Of a stretch of 45,490 bases of DNA, positions 44,685 through 45,490 are shown in pieces. The notes beneath the pieces are model-generated. The model saw only the letters and a list, made by a program, of their open reading frames with translations, was not told the origin of the DNA and ran no database searches. Each line of letters opens with the position of its first letter. Positions within the stretch are counted from its first letter, which is position 1. Source of the stretch: Neotamlana sedimentorum. Lineage in GTDB: Bacteria; Bacteroidota; Bacteroidia; Flavobacteriales; Flavobacteriaceae. Location: contig NZ_JTDW01000021.1 in NCBI RefSeq assembly GCF_000943565.1, forward strand, positions 1 through 45,490, given 5' to 3'. The position numbers were made by a program, and so were the translations under genes.

Positions 44685-45410
44685 ATGGATTTTAGAAAAA
44701 TCGATAATTTATCGGTCGACTGTGTTTTGTTAAAAATAGAAAACAAATCATTAAAAGTTTTGTTGCGAAAACGAAACCTAAACCTGTTTACCGAAAACTT
44801 ACCAATAGTAGACGATTGGGTGTTGCCTGGGCATTATGTTTTAAAAAGCAATAACCTAGGCGAAACAGCAAATCGAGTTTTCGAAGAACTTACAGGCGAA
44901 AAACATCTTAATAAAAACCAATTTCGAGCTTACGGTAACGCAGCTCGAATAAATACCGAAACCGATTTACTTTGGGTTCGTAGTCGAGGAGCCACCACGC
45001 GAACCATCACCGTAGCGTATTACCTTATATTAGCATCCAATAAAAAACTATTAAACTCGAACGGGGTAGAGTGGTTTAATATAAAAAACCTTCCACAGTT
45101 AGGGTTCGATCATAAAAAAATAATCACCGATGCATTCGACGATATAAAGAGTAAAATCAATACCGAACCATTGGTATTTAACTTTATGCCCGTAAAGTTC
45201 ACGCTCAACGAACTTCAAACAGCATTCGAAGTCCTACTCGATACAGAGCTCGATAATCGCAACTTCCGAAAAAAAATAACAAGCAAGTCATATATAGTAC
45301 CATTAGAAGAAAAACGCAAAGGGCAATCCAAAAAACCATCACGACTTTATATGTTTAGTAACGATGTCTACAATCAAATTGTCGAAACAGGTTATATCAT
45401 TAACATCTAA
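44685..45410 (+). CDS. Nudix-type (NrtR/AraR-like) transcriptional regulator
   Basis: 241 residues. The N-terminal Nudix-like domain (about 10-140) is followed by a C-terminal winged-helix domain (about 155-235, FTLNELQTAFEVLLDTELDNRNFRKK), the layout of the NrtR family. The Nudix box is degenerate: in GETANRVFEELTG the first glutamate of RExxEE is V and the second of the EE pair is L, so hydrolysis is unlikely and the domain probably senses a ligand. Members in Bacteroidota regulate sugar catabolism (AraR-type) and bind palindromic sites. The gene is divergent from the second dehydrogenase and next to the polyol operon, whose operator-like repeats resemble the one before this gene. It is therefore the best candidate regulator of the locus. 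Confidence 0.85.
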   Translation: MDFRKIDNLSVDCVLLKIENKSLKVLLRKRNLNLFTENLPIVDDWVLPGHYVLKSNNLGETANRVFEELTGEKHLNKNQFRAYGNAARINTETDLLWVRSRGATTRTITVAYYLILASNKKLLNSNGVEWFNIKNLPQLGFDHKKIITDAFDDIKSKINTEPLVFNFMPVKFTLNELQTAFEVLLDTELDNRNFRKKITSKSYIVPLEEKRKGQSKKPSRLYMFSNDVYNQIVETGYIINI

Positions 45411-45425
45411 AAAGTATAAATAAGG

Positions 45426-45490
45426 CCTTCCCGCGCCCAAAAAAGGTTGTCGGGGTCGGGCTTTCCGCTATATTTTTTTGTACGTACCTT
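45426..45490. other. Start of a G+C-rich intergenic element, cut by the window edge
   Basis: After the regulator gene the composition changes sharply: GGCCTTCCCGCGCCC, then GTCGGGGTCGGGCTTTCCGC, then a T-run at about 45471-45478 and TACGTACC. This is much richer in G+C than anything else outside the tRNA genes here. I recall similar TCGGGCTTTCCGC sequences recurring in flavobacterial genomes, but cannot verify that. No coding frame or RNA family can be assigned with the part visible. Confidence 0.45.

Noticed and set aside
1-45490. CRISPR array, prophage or transposase gene
   Set aside because: No regularly spaced repeats, phage structural or integrase genes, or transposase motifs were seen on either strand.

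Overview
The window looks like chromosomal DNA of a marine member of the Flavobacteriaceae (Bacteroidota). The base composition is A+T rich. Several promoters carry the Bacteroidota-type -7 element TAnnTTTG, in two clear cases with TTG about 19-20 bp upstream. Protein families typical of this group are present: secreted malectin/beta-propeller proteins, FKBP and lipocalin-like lipoproteins, and small outer-membrane barrels. I see no phage, IS element, rRNA or CRISPR array.

Left part (1-16.6 kb, all minus strand). A large secreted beta-propeller/malectin protein runs off the left edge. Next to it is a compact four-gene biosynthetic operon, transcribed from 16576 down to 4267. It encodes (i) a 2197-residue hybrid NRPS/PKS, A-PCP-KS-AT-ACP-aminotransferase; (ii) a JmjC/cupin-type Fe(II) oxygenase; (iii) a terminal NRPS module, C-A-PCP-TE; and (iv) an Sfp-type phosphopantetheinyl transferase. 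Read colinearly, an amino acid (proline-like code) is extended once with malonyl-CoA, the beta-ketone is transaminated because no ketoreductase is present, a second amino acid (glycine-like code) is added, and the thioesterase releases a small beta,gamma-diamino-acid peptide that the oxygenase may hydroxylate. This is the most interesting system in the window.

Middle part (16.7-35.8 kb). tRNA-Leu(GAG) and tRNA-Lys(TTT) are followed by mostly housekeeping genes: shikimate kinase, a phosphoribosyltransferase, an Hsp15-like S4 protein, an FKBP lipoprotein, an outer-membrane barrel, tgt, an LptF/LptG permease, an EamA exporter, accA, dnaB, an AI-2E-type permease, a class IV aminotransferase paired with a sulfotransferase-like protein, an odd secreted 'AsnB-like' protein, YjbQ, a Cof-type HAD phosphatase, and the thrS-infC-rpmI-rplT operon. 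Two details stand out. infC appears to start at an ATA codon, and Tgt lacks the usual zinc-binding cysteines.

Right part (35.9-45.4 kb). This is a polyol (probably mannitol) utilisation locus. An outer-membrane barrel, a CUT2/ribose-type ABC transporter (lipoprotein, two-domain ATPase, permease), a mannitol-2-dehydrogenase-family enzyme and a PfkB fructokinase form one plus-strand operon. A second mannitol-dehydrogenase paralogue faces it convergently. Divergent from that paralogue is a Nudix-type (NrtR/AraR-like) transcription factor with a degenerate Nudix box. Two identical-arm inverted repeats (ATTAAACGT-N7-ACGTTTAAT) sit in the operon promoter region, and a related 9-7-9 repeat sits just before the regulator gene, which suggests a single regulon. 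A G+C-rich segment begins at the right edge and is cut off.
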